This document shows positions 51,577 through 59,454 of a DNA stretch of 64,000 nucleotides, in pieces. The DNA is from Dyadobacter sp. UC 10 (GTDB lineage Bacteria > Bacteroidota > Bacteroidia > Cytophagales > Spirosomataceae), in assembly GCF_008369915.1 (NCBI RefSeq), contig NZ_VSRN01000001.1, positions 4,584,501-4,648,500 on the forward strand, written 5' to 3'. Numbering within the stretch: the stretch's first letter is position 1; every line of letters starts with the position of its first letter. The translations under genes were made by a program, and so were the position numbers. The notes under the pieces were generated by a model. It did no database searches and was not told where the DNA came from. It worked only from the letters and a program-made list of their open reading frames with translations.

Positions 51577-53039
51577 GCAAGATGCAGAATGAAATCATTG
51601 AACATTGCCTGAATTTCAACCGGCGACGGTTCCTGTCTAAACTCAGCCTGGGTATCGGCAGCGCCGCCCTGGGTTCACTGTTAATACCAGACCTGTTCAG
51701 CAAAAACGCCGACGGAGCGGGAGCTGATTTTGCGCCCGGCATTCCGCATTTCGCACCGAAAGCGAAACGTGTGATCTATCTTTTTCAAAACGGCGCCCCG
51801 TCGCAACTCGAATCCTTCGATTACAAGCCGAAACTGCGCGAAATGCATGGTCAGGACCTGCCCGAATCCGTGCGCGGCGGTCAGCGTTTGACTGGCTTTA
51901 CGGCCACGCAAGCTTCGCTGCCGATGGTCGGCTCTTTCGTTGATTTTCAGCAATATGGGCAGTCGCGTGCGTGGATCAGCGATCTTTTTCCGCATACCGC
52001 GAAGATCGTCGATGATATCTGTATTGTCCGTTCCATGCATACGGAAGCAATCAATCACGACCCGGCGATTACATTTTTCCAAACCGGCGCGCAGCAGGGA
52101 AACCGGCCCAGTATGGGCGCGTGGCTGAGTTACGGATTAGGGAGCGAGAACAAGAATTTACCTGCGTTCACCGTACTGATTTCGAGGGGGAAAGGAAATA
52201 GCCAGGGGGTATATTCAAAATTATGGTCAAATGGCTTCCTCGATTCCATTCACCAGGGCGTGCAGTTCAGTAAAGGTGAAAATCCGGTGCTGTACCTGAA
52301 CGATCCCGACGGAATGGACAAAACCGATCGCCGCCGCATGCTCGACAAGCTTTCGTCGCTGAACGAAATGGCGCACCAGGAGCTGGGAGACCCGGAAATT
52401 ACCAGCAAGATCAGGCAGTACGAAATGGCTTACCGGATGCAAACCGCCGTGCCGGAAACGCTTGATATTTCCAAAGAGCCCGACGATATTATCCGGCTTT
52501 ACGGCCCGGAATGCATGATCCCCGGTACTTTTGCAGCGAATTGCCTGCTCGCGCGGAAATTGTCGGAAAACGGCGTCCGTTTTGTGCAGCTGTATCACCA
52601 GGGGTGGGACCAGCACGCCGACCTGCCCCGTGATATCAGCTGGCAGGCGAAGGACGTCGACCAGGCTTCGGCGGCTTTGGTCACGGATCTCAAACAGCGC
52701 GGGTTGCTGGACGAAACGCTGGTGATCTGGGGCGGGGAATTTGGCCGGACCAATTTTAGCCAGGGTGCGCTTACCAAGGATAATTACGGCCGCGATCACC
52801 ATCCCCGCTGTTTCAGTATCTGGATGGCGGGCGGTGGTGTAAAGCCCGGGATCGTGTACGGCGAAACCGACGAGTTCGGTTATAATGTAATCAAAGATCC
52901 CGTGCACGTCCATGATTTTCAGGCAACGGTGATGAACCAGCTTGGGTTGGATCATGAGAAGCTGGTATTCAAACATTTAGGTCGCAGGTTTCGGTTGACG
53001 GATGTATCGGGGAAGGTGATCAGGGATATTTTGGGGTGA
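51573..53039 (+). CDS. DUF1501 (alkaline-phosphatase-superfamily-like) exported protein
   Basis: 488 residues. The start ATG overlaps the upstream stop (ATGA), so it is translated with the PSD1 protein, a pair found together in many genomes. The N-terminus 'FNRRRFLSKLSLGIGSAALG' is a Tat-type leader, so it is probably exported folded. The DUF1501 domain belongs to the alkaline phosphatase/sulfatase superfamily fold: 'RVIYLFQNGAPSQLESFDYKP', 'DLFPHTAKIVDDICIVRSMHTEAINHDPA', 'GTWSYGLGS'-like 'GAWLSYGLGSENKN', 'YHQGWDQHADLP', and 'LVIWGGEFGRTNFSQG' followed by 'GRDHHPRCFSIWMAGGGVKPG'. These contain potential metal ligands (D, H). No sulfatase formylglycine motif is present. It is probably the hydrolytic or metal-binding partner of the PSD1 protein; the substrate is unknown. 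Confidence 0.92.
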   Translation: MSKMQNEIIEHCLNFNRRRFLSKLSLGIGSAALGSLLIPDLFSKNADGAGADFAPGIPHFAPKAKRVIYLFQNGAPSQLESFDYKPKLREMHGQDLPESVRGGQRLTGFTATQASLPMVGSFVDFQQYGQSRAWISDLFPHTAKIVDDICIVRSMHTEAINHDPAITFFQTGAQQGNRPSMGAWLSYGLGSENKNLPAFTVLISRGKGNSQGVYSKLWSNGFLDSIHQGVQFSKGENPVLYLNDPDGMDKTDRRRMLDKLSSLNEMAHQELGDPEITSKIRQYEMAYRMQTAVPETLDISKEPDDIIRLYGPECMIPGTFAANCLLARKLSENGVRFVQLYHQGWDQHADLPRDISWQAKDVDQASAALVTDLKQRGLLDETLVIWGGEFGRTNFSQGALTKDNYGRDHHPRCFSIWMAGGGVKPGIVYGETDEFGYNVIKDPVHVHDFQATVMNQLGLDHEKLVFKHLGRRFRLTDVSGKVIRDILG

Positions 53040-53291
53040 ATTGATTTTTTTAATGCGGTTGCCTCTTTAATTTGTCGCAGGGTATTGTTAGGCAGATGAA
53101 GGCGGATCCGCTCGAGTGGGGGCTTGTACTGGCGGCGATGCTGCAGTAGGTATTGCCCTGGTTGCCTTTTCTCCCCACCCAGCCAAACCTCAGTGGCTTA
53201 AGTACAAGCATTGTTAAACGAAAATAACAAGGTCGCGTACCCGCTGAGCGGATGCGCGGCTTTATCATTTTATAGAGCAAAGGCTTGTAGC

Positions 53292-53318
53292 AGCGCACAT
53301 CATGTGCGCTATTTTTTT
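53292..53318 (+). terminator. Intrinsic terminator, end of the sigma/SusCD operon region
   Basis: AGCGCACAT (53292-53300) and ATGTGCGCT (53302-53310) form a perfect stem around one central C, and a run of seven T follows at 53312-53318. Confidence 0.85.
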
Positions 53319-53337
53319 GATAGGTACCCTATCAAAA
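53315..53337. promoter_or_regulatory. 23-bp palindrome upstream of the kdp cluster, candidate operator
   Basis: TTTTGATAGG (53315-53324) and CCTATCAAAA (53328-53337) are exact inverted copies with a 3-base centre. It begins inside the T run of the terminator and lies about 125 bases before the first small ORF of the kdp operon. A dimeric regulator site is plausible; the KdpE site is one candidate but I cannot confirm it. Confidence 0.55.
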
Positions 53338-53461
53338 TGATATGGCGAAGCTCTGCCTGAAAAATGAGAATTGGTAGTTAACTATTTGGTAAATAGCCGT
53401 TTGTGAAATATTGATAATGTTTGGTATGCCTTTGGATTCCATTTTGGAAAAGTCAAAACAA

Positions 53462-53590
53462 ATGAAGCGTACATATCAATCAAAGAGAAGGTTAGCGGTC
53501 ATCAGGCGAAATATTAAACCGTTTCATATGCTGGTCGCTTTTTACTCGCTGATCGCCGTTTCGGGCATCATTTACCAATCATTAACTTAA
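53462..53590 (+). CDS. Small basic membrane protein ORF upstream of kdp (hypothetical)
   Basis: 42 residues: a Lys/Arg-rich N-terminal half ('MKRTYQSKRRLAVIRRN') followed by one hydrophobic segment ('MLVAFYSLIAVSGIIYQSL'). The layout, a cytoplasmic basic tail and one membrane helix, is that of a small accessory membrane peptide. It sits 14 bases before another small ORF and 102 bases before kdpF, in the same direction. No named family is recognised; without homologues it could be a chance ORF. Confidence 0.5.
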   Translation: MKRTYQSKRRLAVIRRNIKPFHMLVAFYSLIAVSGIIYQSLT

Positions 53591-53603
53591 ATAATAGATT
53601 CCA

Positions 53604-53687
53604 ATGCTTACAATCCTCTTAGTCGCGGCAGGCTGCGCATGCTTCGCGCTTTTTTACCAATCTGTCACATTTTTTGAAAAGATCTAA
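53604..53687 (+). CDS. 27-residue hydrophobic peptide ORF immediately before kdpF
   Basis: 'MLTILLVAAGCACFALFYQS' followed by 'VTFFEKI': one membrane helix with a charged C-terminus. The stop lies 4 bases before the kdpF start. Its size and hydrophobicity resemble KdpF-like stabilising peptides, but it is not KdpF itself. It may be a second small Kdp-associated peptide; chance is not excluded. Confidence 0.5.
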   Translation: MLTILLVAAGCACFALFYQSVTFFEKI

Positions 53688-53691
53688 AATC

Positions 53692-53769
53692 ATGGCAGCA
53701 TTACTCATTGTTTCCATCGGCGTATTTGTTTACATGTGCTACGTGCTTATCAAACCCGAGAAGTTTTAA
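53692..53769 (+). CDS. kdpF: KdpF, small subunit of the potassium-transporting ATPase
   Basis: 25 residues, read by eye: 'MAALLIVSIGVFVYMCYVLI' then 'KPEKF'. One membrane helix ending in the family's characteristic Y..L..PE+F tail (E. coli KdpF has a similar size and ending). KdpF stabilises the KdpABC complex in the inner membrane. It lies 25 bases before the kdpA start. Its position is the standard one, which supports the call despite the small size. Confidence 0.87.
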   Translation: MAALLIVSIGVFVYMCYVLIKPEKF

Positions 53770-53794
53770 CCGATCCCCATCAATTTTTATTAAT

Positions 53795-55483
53795 ATGAAT
53801 ACAGAAATTTTGGGCGTCATTGCGATGTATACCATTACCATCCTGATGGCGATCCCGTTTGGTAAGTATATTGCCAAAGTCTACGCAGGCGAAAAGACGC
53901 TGCTGGACACCTTACTGACTCCCCTCGAAAACTTATTTTTTCGCATCAGCGGAATCGACAGGAAAGCTGAGATGAACTGGAAGCAACACCTGGTGGCCAT
54001 GCTGATTATCAATCTTGTATGGTTCCTGTTGGGTATGCTGGTGTTGATGAACCAGGGCTGGCTGCCACTGAACCCGGATGGAAATCCCGGCCAGACTGCG
54101 GATCTGGCATTCAACACGAGTATATCCTTTGTTGTCAACTGTAATTTGCAGCACTATTCGGGAGAAACCGGCGTGAGCTATCTGTCGCAGCTCTTCCTAA
54201 TGTTTTTACAATTTGTAAGTGCAGCAACAGGGATGGCGGCAGCGGTTATTTTATTCATTGCTTTAAAACAAAAAGCGGCCGATAAACTCGGCAACTTTTA
54301 TAACCTGATGCTGATCTCGTGCACGCGGATCCTGTTGCCGGCATCCGTTGTAGTGGCCAGCATCCTCGCTTTCAACGGTACCCCAATGACCTTTGAGGGC
54401 AAAGACAGCATGGTAACCATGCAGGGCGATACAGTAGGTGTATCGACAGGCCCGGCGGCTGCTTTTATCGCCATCAAGCATCTGGGAACCAATGGGGGCG
54501 GATTCTACGGGACCAACTCGGCGCACCCGCTGGAAAACCCTAACTACCTGACCAATATGGTAGAGATGTTTTCTCAAATGATTATCCCGCTCGCAATGAT
54601 CTTCGCCCTGGGCTTCTTTTTGAAGAGAAAAAAGATGGCCCGGATGATTTTCGGGGTCATGACCCTTGGGTTTTTGTTACTCTGTGTTCCGGTGGTTATC
54701 TGGGAAGTGCAAGGCAACCCCGCCATCGCGCAGATGGGCATTGATATGGGTTCGGGTGCCATGGAAGGAAAGGAGACCAGGCTGGGCAGTGCCGCTTCCG
54801 GGTTCTGGAGTATAGCCACTACCGTTATCTCGACTGGCTCGGTAAACTCCATGCACGACAGCAGCATGCCGCTCTCCGGAATGATGCAGTTGCTGGCGAT
54901 GATGACCAATGCCTTTTACGGCGGTTGCGGGGTAGGGATCCTGAACTTTTTCATCTTTATCATCCTGGCCGTTTTTATCAGCGGGTTAATGGTGGGACGT
55001 ACGCCTGAGTTTCTGGGTAAAAAGATTGAAGGCCGCGAAATGAAGATTGCCATGATCGTTGCATTGCTCCACCCGCTGCTTATCCTCGCAGGAACCGCGC
55101 TGGCAGCTGCTTTTCCTGTCATCACATCTGCTAATCTGAATAACCCGGGCTTTCACGGGTTTAGCGAAATGCTTTACGAGTACACATCATCGGCAGCCAA
55201 CAATGGTAGTGGATTTGAAGGGCTGGGTGACAATAACCCCTGGTGGAACATGACGACTGGTTTTGTGCTGATCCTTTCCCGCTTTATTCCGATCATCGGG
55301 CCGGTGGCGATTGCAGGGATTTTGGCGAATAAAAAGTACATCCCGGAAAGTGCAGGTACGCTACGCACCGATTCAGCCACATTTGGAATGATGGTCATGG
55401 CTGTCATCGTCATCATCACCGCCCTCTCATTTTTTCCCGCACTGACACTAGGGCCAATCGCCGAATTTTTCAGCATCCATTAA
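53795..55483 (+). CDS. kdpA: Potassium-transporting ATPase subunit A
   Basis: 562 residues from the ATG at 53795; the in-frame extension back to 53708 overlaps kdpF and is rejected. KdpA is the potassium channel-like subunit with ten or so membrane segments and four selectivity-filter repeats; the best preserved filter is 'HLGTNGGGFYGTNSAHPLENP', and 'FNTSISFVVNCNLQHYSGE' is the first. The C-terminal 'LILSRFIPIIGPVAIAGILA' is also typical. It imports K+ at high affinity with KdpB energising the cycle. The operon continues with a tandem repeat (55502-55543) and kdpB 83 bases downstream. Confidence 0.96.
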   Translation: MNTEILGVIAMYTITILMAIPFGKYIAKVYAGEKTLLDTLLTPLENLFFRISGIDRKAEMNWKQHLVAMLIINLVWFLLGMLVLMNQGWLPLNPDGNPGQTADLAFNTSISFVVNCNLQHYSGETGVSYLSQLFLMFLQFVSAATGMAAAVILFIALKQKAADKLGNFYNLMLISCTRILLPASVVVASILAFNGTPMTFEGKDSMVTMQGDTVGVSTGPAAAFIAIKHLGTNGGGFYGTNSAHPLENPNYLTNMVEMFSQMIIPLAMIFALGFFLKRKKMARMIFGVMTLGFLLLCVPVVIWEVQGNPAIAQMGIDMGSGAMEGKETRLGSAASGFWSIATTVISTGSVNSMHDSSMPLSGMMQLLAMMTNAFYGGCGVGILNFFIFIILAVFISGLMVGRTPEFLGKKIEGREMKIAMIVALLHPLLILAGTALAAAFPVITSANLNNPGFHGFSEMLYEYTSSAANNGSGFEGLGDNNPWWNMTTGFVLILSRFIPIIGPVAIAGILANKKYIPESAGTLRTDSATFGMMVMAVIVIITALSFFPALTLGPIAEFFSIH

Positions 55484-55501
55484 TTACACCGAATAAAATC
55501 A

Positions 55502-55543
55502 AAAAGCTAATCGCTAAAAGCTAATAGCCAAAAGCTAATAGCT
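55502..55543. repeat. Three tandem 14-bp repeats between kdpA and kdpB
   Basis: AAAAGCTAATCGCT (55502-55515), AAAAGCTAATAGCC (55516-55529) and AAAAGCTAATAGCT (55530-55543) differ by only one or two bases from each other. A degenerate AACAGCC follows. Similar AAAGCTAATAGC arrays occur in intergenic sequence of Bacteroidota; a role in mRNA structure or copy variation is possible. Confidence 0.88.
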
Positions 55544-55566
55544 AACAGCCAACTGCTCCCAAGAAA

Positions 55567-57606
55567 ATGAAAAACCAAAATGCATCCCTGTTCCAAAAGG
55601 ATCTGGTCAACCAGGCTCTGAAACAGTCTTTTATTAAATTAAACCCCAAAATCCTGTTCCGCAACCCGGTGATGTTTACCGTCGAAATAGGCACATTCGT
55701 CATGTTTGTGGTCTGTTTGTGGATTTTGTCTGGCAATACGACCCAGGGTAGCTTCGGGTACAACTTCGTCATTTTGCTGATCCTTTTGCTGACACTATTG
55801 TTTGCCAATTTCGCCGAAGCCATTGCCGAAGCGAGAGGGAAAGCCCAGGCGGACAGTCTGCGTAAAACCCGTGAAGAAACGCCTGCCAGACTGGTCATTG
55901 AAAATAAACCGGGTTTCGCGGTACCGACCCAAAATGTGATGTCCGCGGGGATGAAAAAAGGGGATATCTTCATTTGTGAAGCCGGTGACAACATTGCTAC
56001 CGATGGAGAAATCATCGAAGGGCTGGCTACTATTGACGAGAGTGCGATAACGGGAGAATCCGCGCCGGTGATCCGCGAAGCGGGTGGGGATAAAAGCAGT
56101 GTGACAGGCGGGACAAAGGTTTTGTCCGACAGGATCAAAGTAATGGTTACCACTGCGCCGGGTGAAAGCTTTCTGGACAAAATGATCGCTTTGGTAGAAG
56201 GCGCCAGCCGGCAGAAAACACCGAACGAAATCGCCCTGACGATCCTTCTGGCGGGCTTTACGCTGGTGTTTGTGATCGTGTGCGTGACGCTGAAACCGTT
56301 TGCCGATTTTTCCAATACCCCTATCACCATCGCTGCATTCATCTCGCTTTTTGTCTGTCTGATCCCGACCACGATCGGCGGATTGCTTTCTGCGATCGGT
56401 ATTGCGGGAATGGACCGGGCGCTGCGGGCCAATGTGATCACCAAATCGGGTAAAGCAGTGGAAACGGCAGGTGATATAGATGTGCTGCTCCTGGATAAAA
56501 CGGGTACCATTACCATTGGCAACAGGAAGGCAACACATTTTCATGCGGCAAAAGGCGTTAACGACAACCATTTTATAAAAGCGGCGGTACTCAGCTCGAT
56601 TGCGGATGAAACGCCGGAAGGAAAATCAATTCTGGAACTGGCCAATGCGACGCCGGGAACCTACCAGATCTCGCAACCAACATTTATCAAATTCACTGCC
56701 GAGACCCGCAGCTCCGGGGTTGATTTTGACGATACCCGCATTCGTAAAGGCGCATTTGATTCGATCCGTAACCTGGTCACGAATGCTGGAAATGCATTTC
56801 CGTCCGAGATTGAGGAGAGCGTGAAAATGATTTCCAGCAATGGCGGTACGCCGCTGGTGGTTTCTGAAAACGAGCGGGTACTGGGTGTCGTTGAATTGCA
56901 GGATATCATCAAGCCCGGTATCAACGAACGTTTCGAACGGCTCCGTAAAATGGGTGTGAAAACGGTCATGGTAACCGGCGACAACCCGCTGACAGCCAGG
57001 TTTATCGCTGAAAAGGCTGGCGTGGATGATTTTATCGCAGAAGCCAGGCCGGAAGATAAAATGAACTACATCAAAAAAGAGCAGGAAGCAGGTAAGCTGG
57101 TGGCCATGATGGGGGACGGTACCAATGATGCGCCCGCCCTGGCGCAAGCCGACGTGGGTGTTGCGATGAACAGCGGTACGCAGGCAGCCAAAGAGGCCGG
57201 TAATATGGTCGATCTGGACAATGATCCGACCAAACTGATCGAGATTGTCGAAATCGGGAAGCAGCTTTTGATGACGCGCGGAACGTTGACCACCTTCTCG
57301 ATTGCCAATGATGTGGCCAAGTACTTTGCCATTATACCGGCCTTGTTTATTGCCAGTATCCCGGCGTTGCAGGGGCTGAACATCATGCGGCTCAACAGTC
57401 CTGAAAGCGCGATTCTGTCAGCGGTGATTTTCAATGCGGTGATTATCCCGTTCCTGATCCCGCTCGCCTTGAAAGGAGTAGCCTATAAACCCATCGGTGC
57501 CAGCGCGTTGTTGAGGAGAAACCTTTTTATCTACGGTTTGGGCGGCATACTGGTACCCTTTGCAGGTATCAAAGTCATTGATCTGGTGGTTAGTATCTGG
57601 ATTTAA
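55567..57606 (+). CDS. kdpB: Potassium-transporting ATPase subunit B (P-type ATPase)
   Basis: 679 residues, the normal length. It is the ATP-hydrolysing subunit: actuator motif '[18 protein letters not shown]', phosphorylation motif '[15 protein letters not shown]' with D310, nucleotide-binding '[10 protein letters not shown]' (read within '[18 protein letters not shown]'), '[34 protein letters not shown]' and hinge '[21 protein letters not shown]'. Membrane helices surround these. The conserved residues needed for the catalytic cycle are all present. It couples ATP hydrolysis to K+ movement through KdpA. Confidence 0.96.
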   Translation: MKNQNASLFQKDLVNQALKQSFIKLNPKILFRNPVMFTVEIGTFVMFVVCLWILSGNTTQGSFGYNFVILLILLLTLLFANFAEAIAEARGKAQADSLRKTREETPARLVIENKPGFAVPTQNVMSAGMKKGDIFICEAGDNIATDGEIIEGLATIDESAITGESAPVIREAGGDKSSVTGGTKVLSDRIKVMVTTAPGESFLDKMIALVEGASRQKTPNEIALTILLAGFTLVFVIVCVTLKPFADFSNTPITIAAFISLFVCLIPTTIGGLLSAIGIAGMDRALRANVITKSGKAVETAGDIDVLLLDKTGTITIGNRKATHFHAAKGVNDNHFIKAAVLSSIADETPEGKSILELANATPGTYQISQPTFIKFTAETRSSGVDFDDTRIRKGAFDSIRNLVTNAGNAFPSEIEESVKMISSNGGTPLVVSENERVLGVVELQDIIKPGINERFERLRKMGVKTVMVTGDNPLTARFIAEKAGVDDFIAEARPEDKMNYIKKEQEAGKLVAMMGDGTNDAPALAQADVGVAMNSGTQAAKEAGNMVDLDNDPTKLIEIVEIGKQLLMTRGTLTTFSIANDVAKYFAIIPALFIASIPALQGLNIMRLNSPESAILSAVIFNAVIIPFLIPLALKGVAYKPIGASALLRRNLFIYGLGGILVPFAGIKVIDLVVSIWI

Positions 57607-57640
57607 AGTCAAAAATAACAAAGCTGAAAAGTTAGAAAAC

Positions 57641-58198
57641 ATGAAAACGAACATATTTCCCGCAATCAGATTAACCTTCGTAACGCTGCTGTTTTTCAGC
57701 GTGGTGTACCCGGCTGTGATCTGGGCAATTGCCCGGCTGGCACCTAACCATGGACAGGGTGAAGTGGTCACTGCGAATAGTAAAAAGTACTACGCGAACA
57801 TTGGCCAGACCTTCACAGAAGACCAATTTTTCAATGGCCGCCCGTCGGCTGTGGATTATAATGCCGCAGGAAGCGGTGGCAGTAATAAAGGGCCATCTAA
57901 CCCGGAATACCTGAAAGTTGTGCAGGCTAGGATTGATACTTTTCTGGTACATAACCCCGGAATCGACAAAAAGGATATTCCGGTAGAGCTGGTTACAGCG
58001 AGCGGCAGTGGCCTTGATCCGGACATTTCACCCAAAGCCGCATTGGTACAGGTAAAAAGGGTGGCGGCTGCCAGGAAAATGTCAGAAGAAAAAATTACCC
58101 GGCTTGTCAGCGCGCACATTGAAAAACCACTTCTGGGCATGTTTGGCCCTGAAAAAGTGAATGTGCTGAGCCTGAACCTGGCTTTGGAAAAATTATAA
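57641..58198 (+). CDS. kdpC: Potassium-transporting ATPase subunit C
   Basis: 185 residues from the ATG at 57641 (the frame extends to 57560 into the end of kdpB, which is rejected). One N-terminal membrane helix ('IRLTFVTLLFFSVVYPAVIWAI') and a soluble domain with 'FFNGRPSAVDYNAAGSGGSNKG', 'VPVELVTASGSGLDPDISPKAALVQVKRVA' and 'HIEKPLLGMFGPEKVNVLSLNLAL', all standard KdpC landmarks. KdpC stabilises nucleotide binding by KdpB. It starts 34 bases after kdpB. A stem-loop (58205-58239) follows its stop. Confidence 0.95.
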   Translation: MKTNIFPAIRLTFVTLLFFSVVYPAVIWAIARLAPNHGQGEVVTANSKKYYANIGQTFTEDQFFNGRPSAVDYNAAGSGGSNKGPSNPEYLKVVQARIDTFLVHNPGIDKKDIPVELVTASGSGLDPDISPKAALVQVKRVAAARKMSEEKITRLVSAHIEKPLLGMFGPEKVNVLSLNLALEKL

Positions 58199-58204
58199 AA
58201 TAAA

Positions 58205-58239
58205 CCCTGGTCCCTACGGGCAGCGACGCGGGGTCAGGG
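58205..58239 (+). terminator. Hairpin after kdpC, possible intra-operon attenuator
   Basis: CCCTGGTCCC (58205-58214) pairs with GGGGTCAGGG (58230-58239), including two G-T wobbles, directly after the kdpC stop. There is no T tract and the same-strand porin gene starts 43 bases on, so partial termination or processing is more likely than full termination. Confidence 0.5.
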
Positions 58240-58281
58240 AGTTCAAAAAGCGCCGCTACATTCATTTACAGTGTCATTTCA

Positions 58282-59376
58282 ATGAAAAGTTTATTATTCA
58301 CTGCATTAGCCTTTGCGATTTTAAAACCGGCAATGGCCCAGGATTCTACCGAGACGAAGAATCCCTTGACGATCAGCGGCTATGCAGAAGCTTATTATCA
58401 GTACGATTTTAACAGGGCGCCCGACAACACGGCGCCGGGCTTTCTTTATAATTTCAACCGCACCGGGGAAGTGAACCTGAACCTGGGGTTTATTAAAGCA
58501 AACTACACCACCGACCGCGTCAGGGCCAATCTCGCACTGGCGGCAGGTACATATATTCATGCCAACTACGCCGCCGAGCCCCTTAAAAACGTATTCGAGG
58601 CCAACGTAGGTGTGAAAATTTCAAAAAATGCCGACTTGTGGGTTGACGCGGGGATTATGCCTTCCCATATCGGCTTTGAAAGCGCGATCGGAAAGGACAA
58701 CTGGGCGCTGACAAGAAGTCTGGTCGCTGAAAATACGCCCTATTTTGAATCAGGCGTAAGGCTGGGATTTGCCACCAAAGATGAAAAACTATATGTAGCG
58801 GCCATGTATCTGAACGGCTGGCAGCGGATCCAAAGGGTGGACGGTAATTCCACGCCAGCCTTCGGAACGCAGCTTACCTACAAGCCGCCAGCTACTATCA
58901 CGTTCAATTACAGCACGTTTATGGGTTCGGACAAGCCCGATAGCCTCAGGCTGATGCGCTATCATCACAACTTTTACGGGGTATTCCAATTGACGGAAAA
59001 ATTTGGGGTAACTACTGGCTTTGACTACGGAACAGAGCAAAAAGCGAAGGGTAGCAGCCAATACAACAACTGGTTTGTACCGGTATTGATCGCCCGCTAT
59101 TCACCGACCCCAAAAGTGAACATTGCAGCCCGAGGAGAATATTTTCAGGATAAAAACGGAGTCATTATCGCCACTGGAACTGAGAGCGGTTTTAAAACTT
59201 TCGGCGTCTCTGCCAATATTGACTACGCTGTTTTCCCGGGCGTACTCTGGCGCGTGGAAGCCAGAAACCTTAACAGTAAAGACCGGATTTTTTTGGAGCG
59301 GACTGACAGTGGTGCGGAGGGAATATCCAGGAAGGATAACTTCTTTTTGACTACTTCGATATCCGTTGTGTTTTAG
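58282..59376 (+). CDS. Outer-membrane beta-barrel porin (BBP2/OmpL-like) of the kdp operon
   Basis: 364 residues with a signal peptide ('LLFTALAFAILKPAMAQ') and a row of amphipathic beta strands: 'LTISGYAEAYYQYDFNRAPDN', 'GFIKANYTTDRVRANLALAAGTYIHANY', 'NADLWVDAGIMPSHIGFESAIG', 'EKLYVAAMYLNGWQRI', ending in 'FFLTTSISVVF' with a terminal Phe as required for barrel insertion. It matches the putative beta-barrel porin-2 family. Its position between kdpC and the KdpD-like genes is shared by other Bacteroidota kdp operons and suggests that it lets K+ or osmolytes cross the outer membrane under K+ limitation. Specificity is not deducible. Confidence 0.85.
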   Translation: MKSLLFTALAFAILKPAMAQDSTETKNPLTISGYAEAYYQYDFNRAPDNTAPGFLYNFNRTGEVNLNLGFIKANYTTDRVRANLALAAGTYIHANYAAEPLKNVFEANVGVKISKNADLWVDAGIMPSHIGFESAIGKDNWALTRSLVAENTPYFESGVRLGFATKDEKLYVAAMYLNGWQRIQRVDGNSTPAFGTQLTYKPPATITFNYSTFMGSDKPDSLRLMRYHHNFYGVFQLTEKFGVTTGFDYGTEQKAKGSSQYNNWFVPVLIARYSPTPKVNIAARGEYFQDKNGVIIATGTESGFKTFGVSANIDYAVFPGVLWRVEARNLNSKDRIFLERTDSGAEGISRKDNFFLTTSISVVF

Positions 59377-59454
59377 GGGTATGCGGCCCGGTCCGCATAC
59401 TTTGACAATAAAAGCAACGTCAACTGCCAATTTTACACCCAAACCCCTGAACCA

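Larger units (their letters stand above)
53040..53461. other. Intergenic region between the DUF1501 gene and the kdp small ORFs
   Basis: About 420 bases with no convincing gene. The first 250 bases hold nothing I recognise. A terminator (53292-53318) is followed directly by a 23-base palindrome (53315-53337), and then an AT-rich leader runs to the first small ORF at 53462. No exact TAnnTTTG is present upstream of kdp, so its promoter is unrecognised or activator-dependent. Confidence 0.6.

Noticed and set aside
53040..53290. Possible insertion-sequence remnant after the DUF1501 gene
   Set aside because: No terminal inverted repeats, no target duplication and no transposase-like frame could be found.
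53708..53794. Extended N-terminus of KdpA from an alternative start
   Set aside because: The 29 extra residues overlap kdpF in another frame and are not part of the KdpA family; the ATG at 53795 gives the standard length.
55502..55543. CRISPR-like array
   Set aside because: Repeats are directly abutting with no spacers, so it is a plain tandem repeat.
57560..57640. Extended N-terminus of KdpC
   Set aside because: It runs through the end of kdpB and lacks family similarity; ATG 57641 starts just before the signal-anchor helix.
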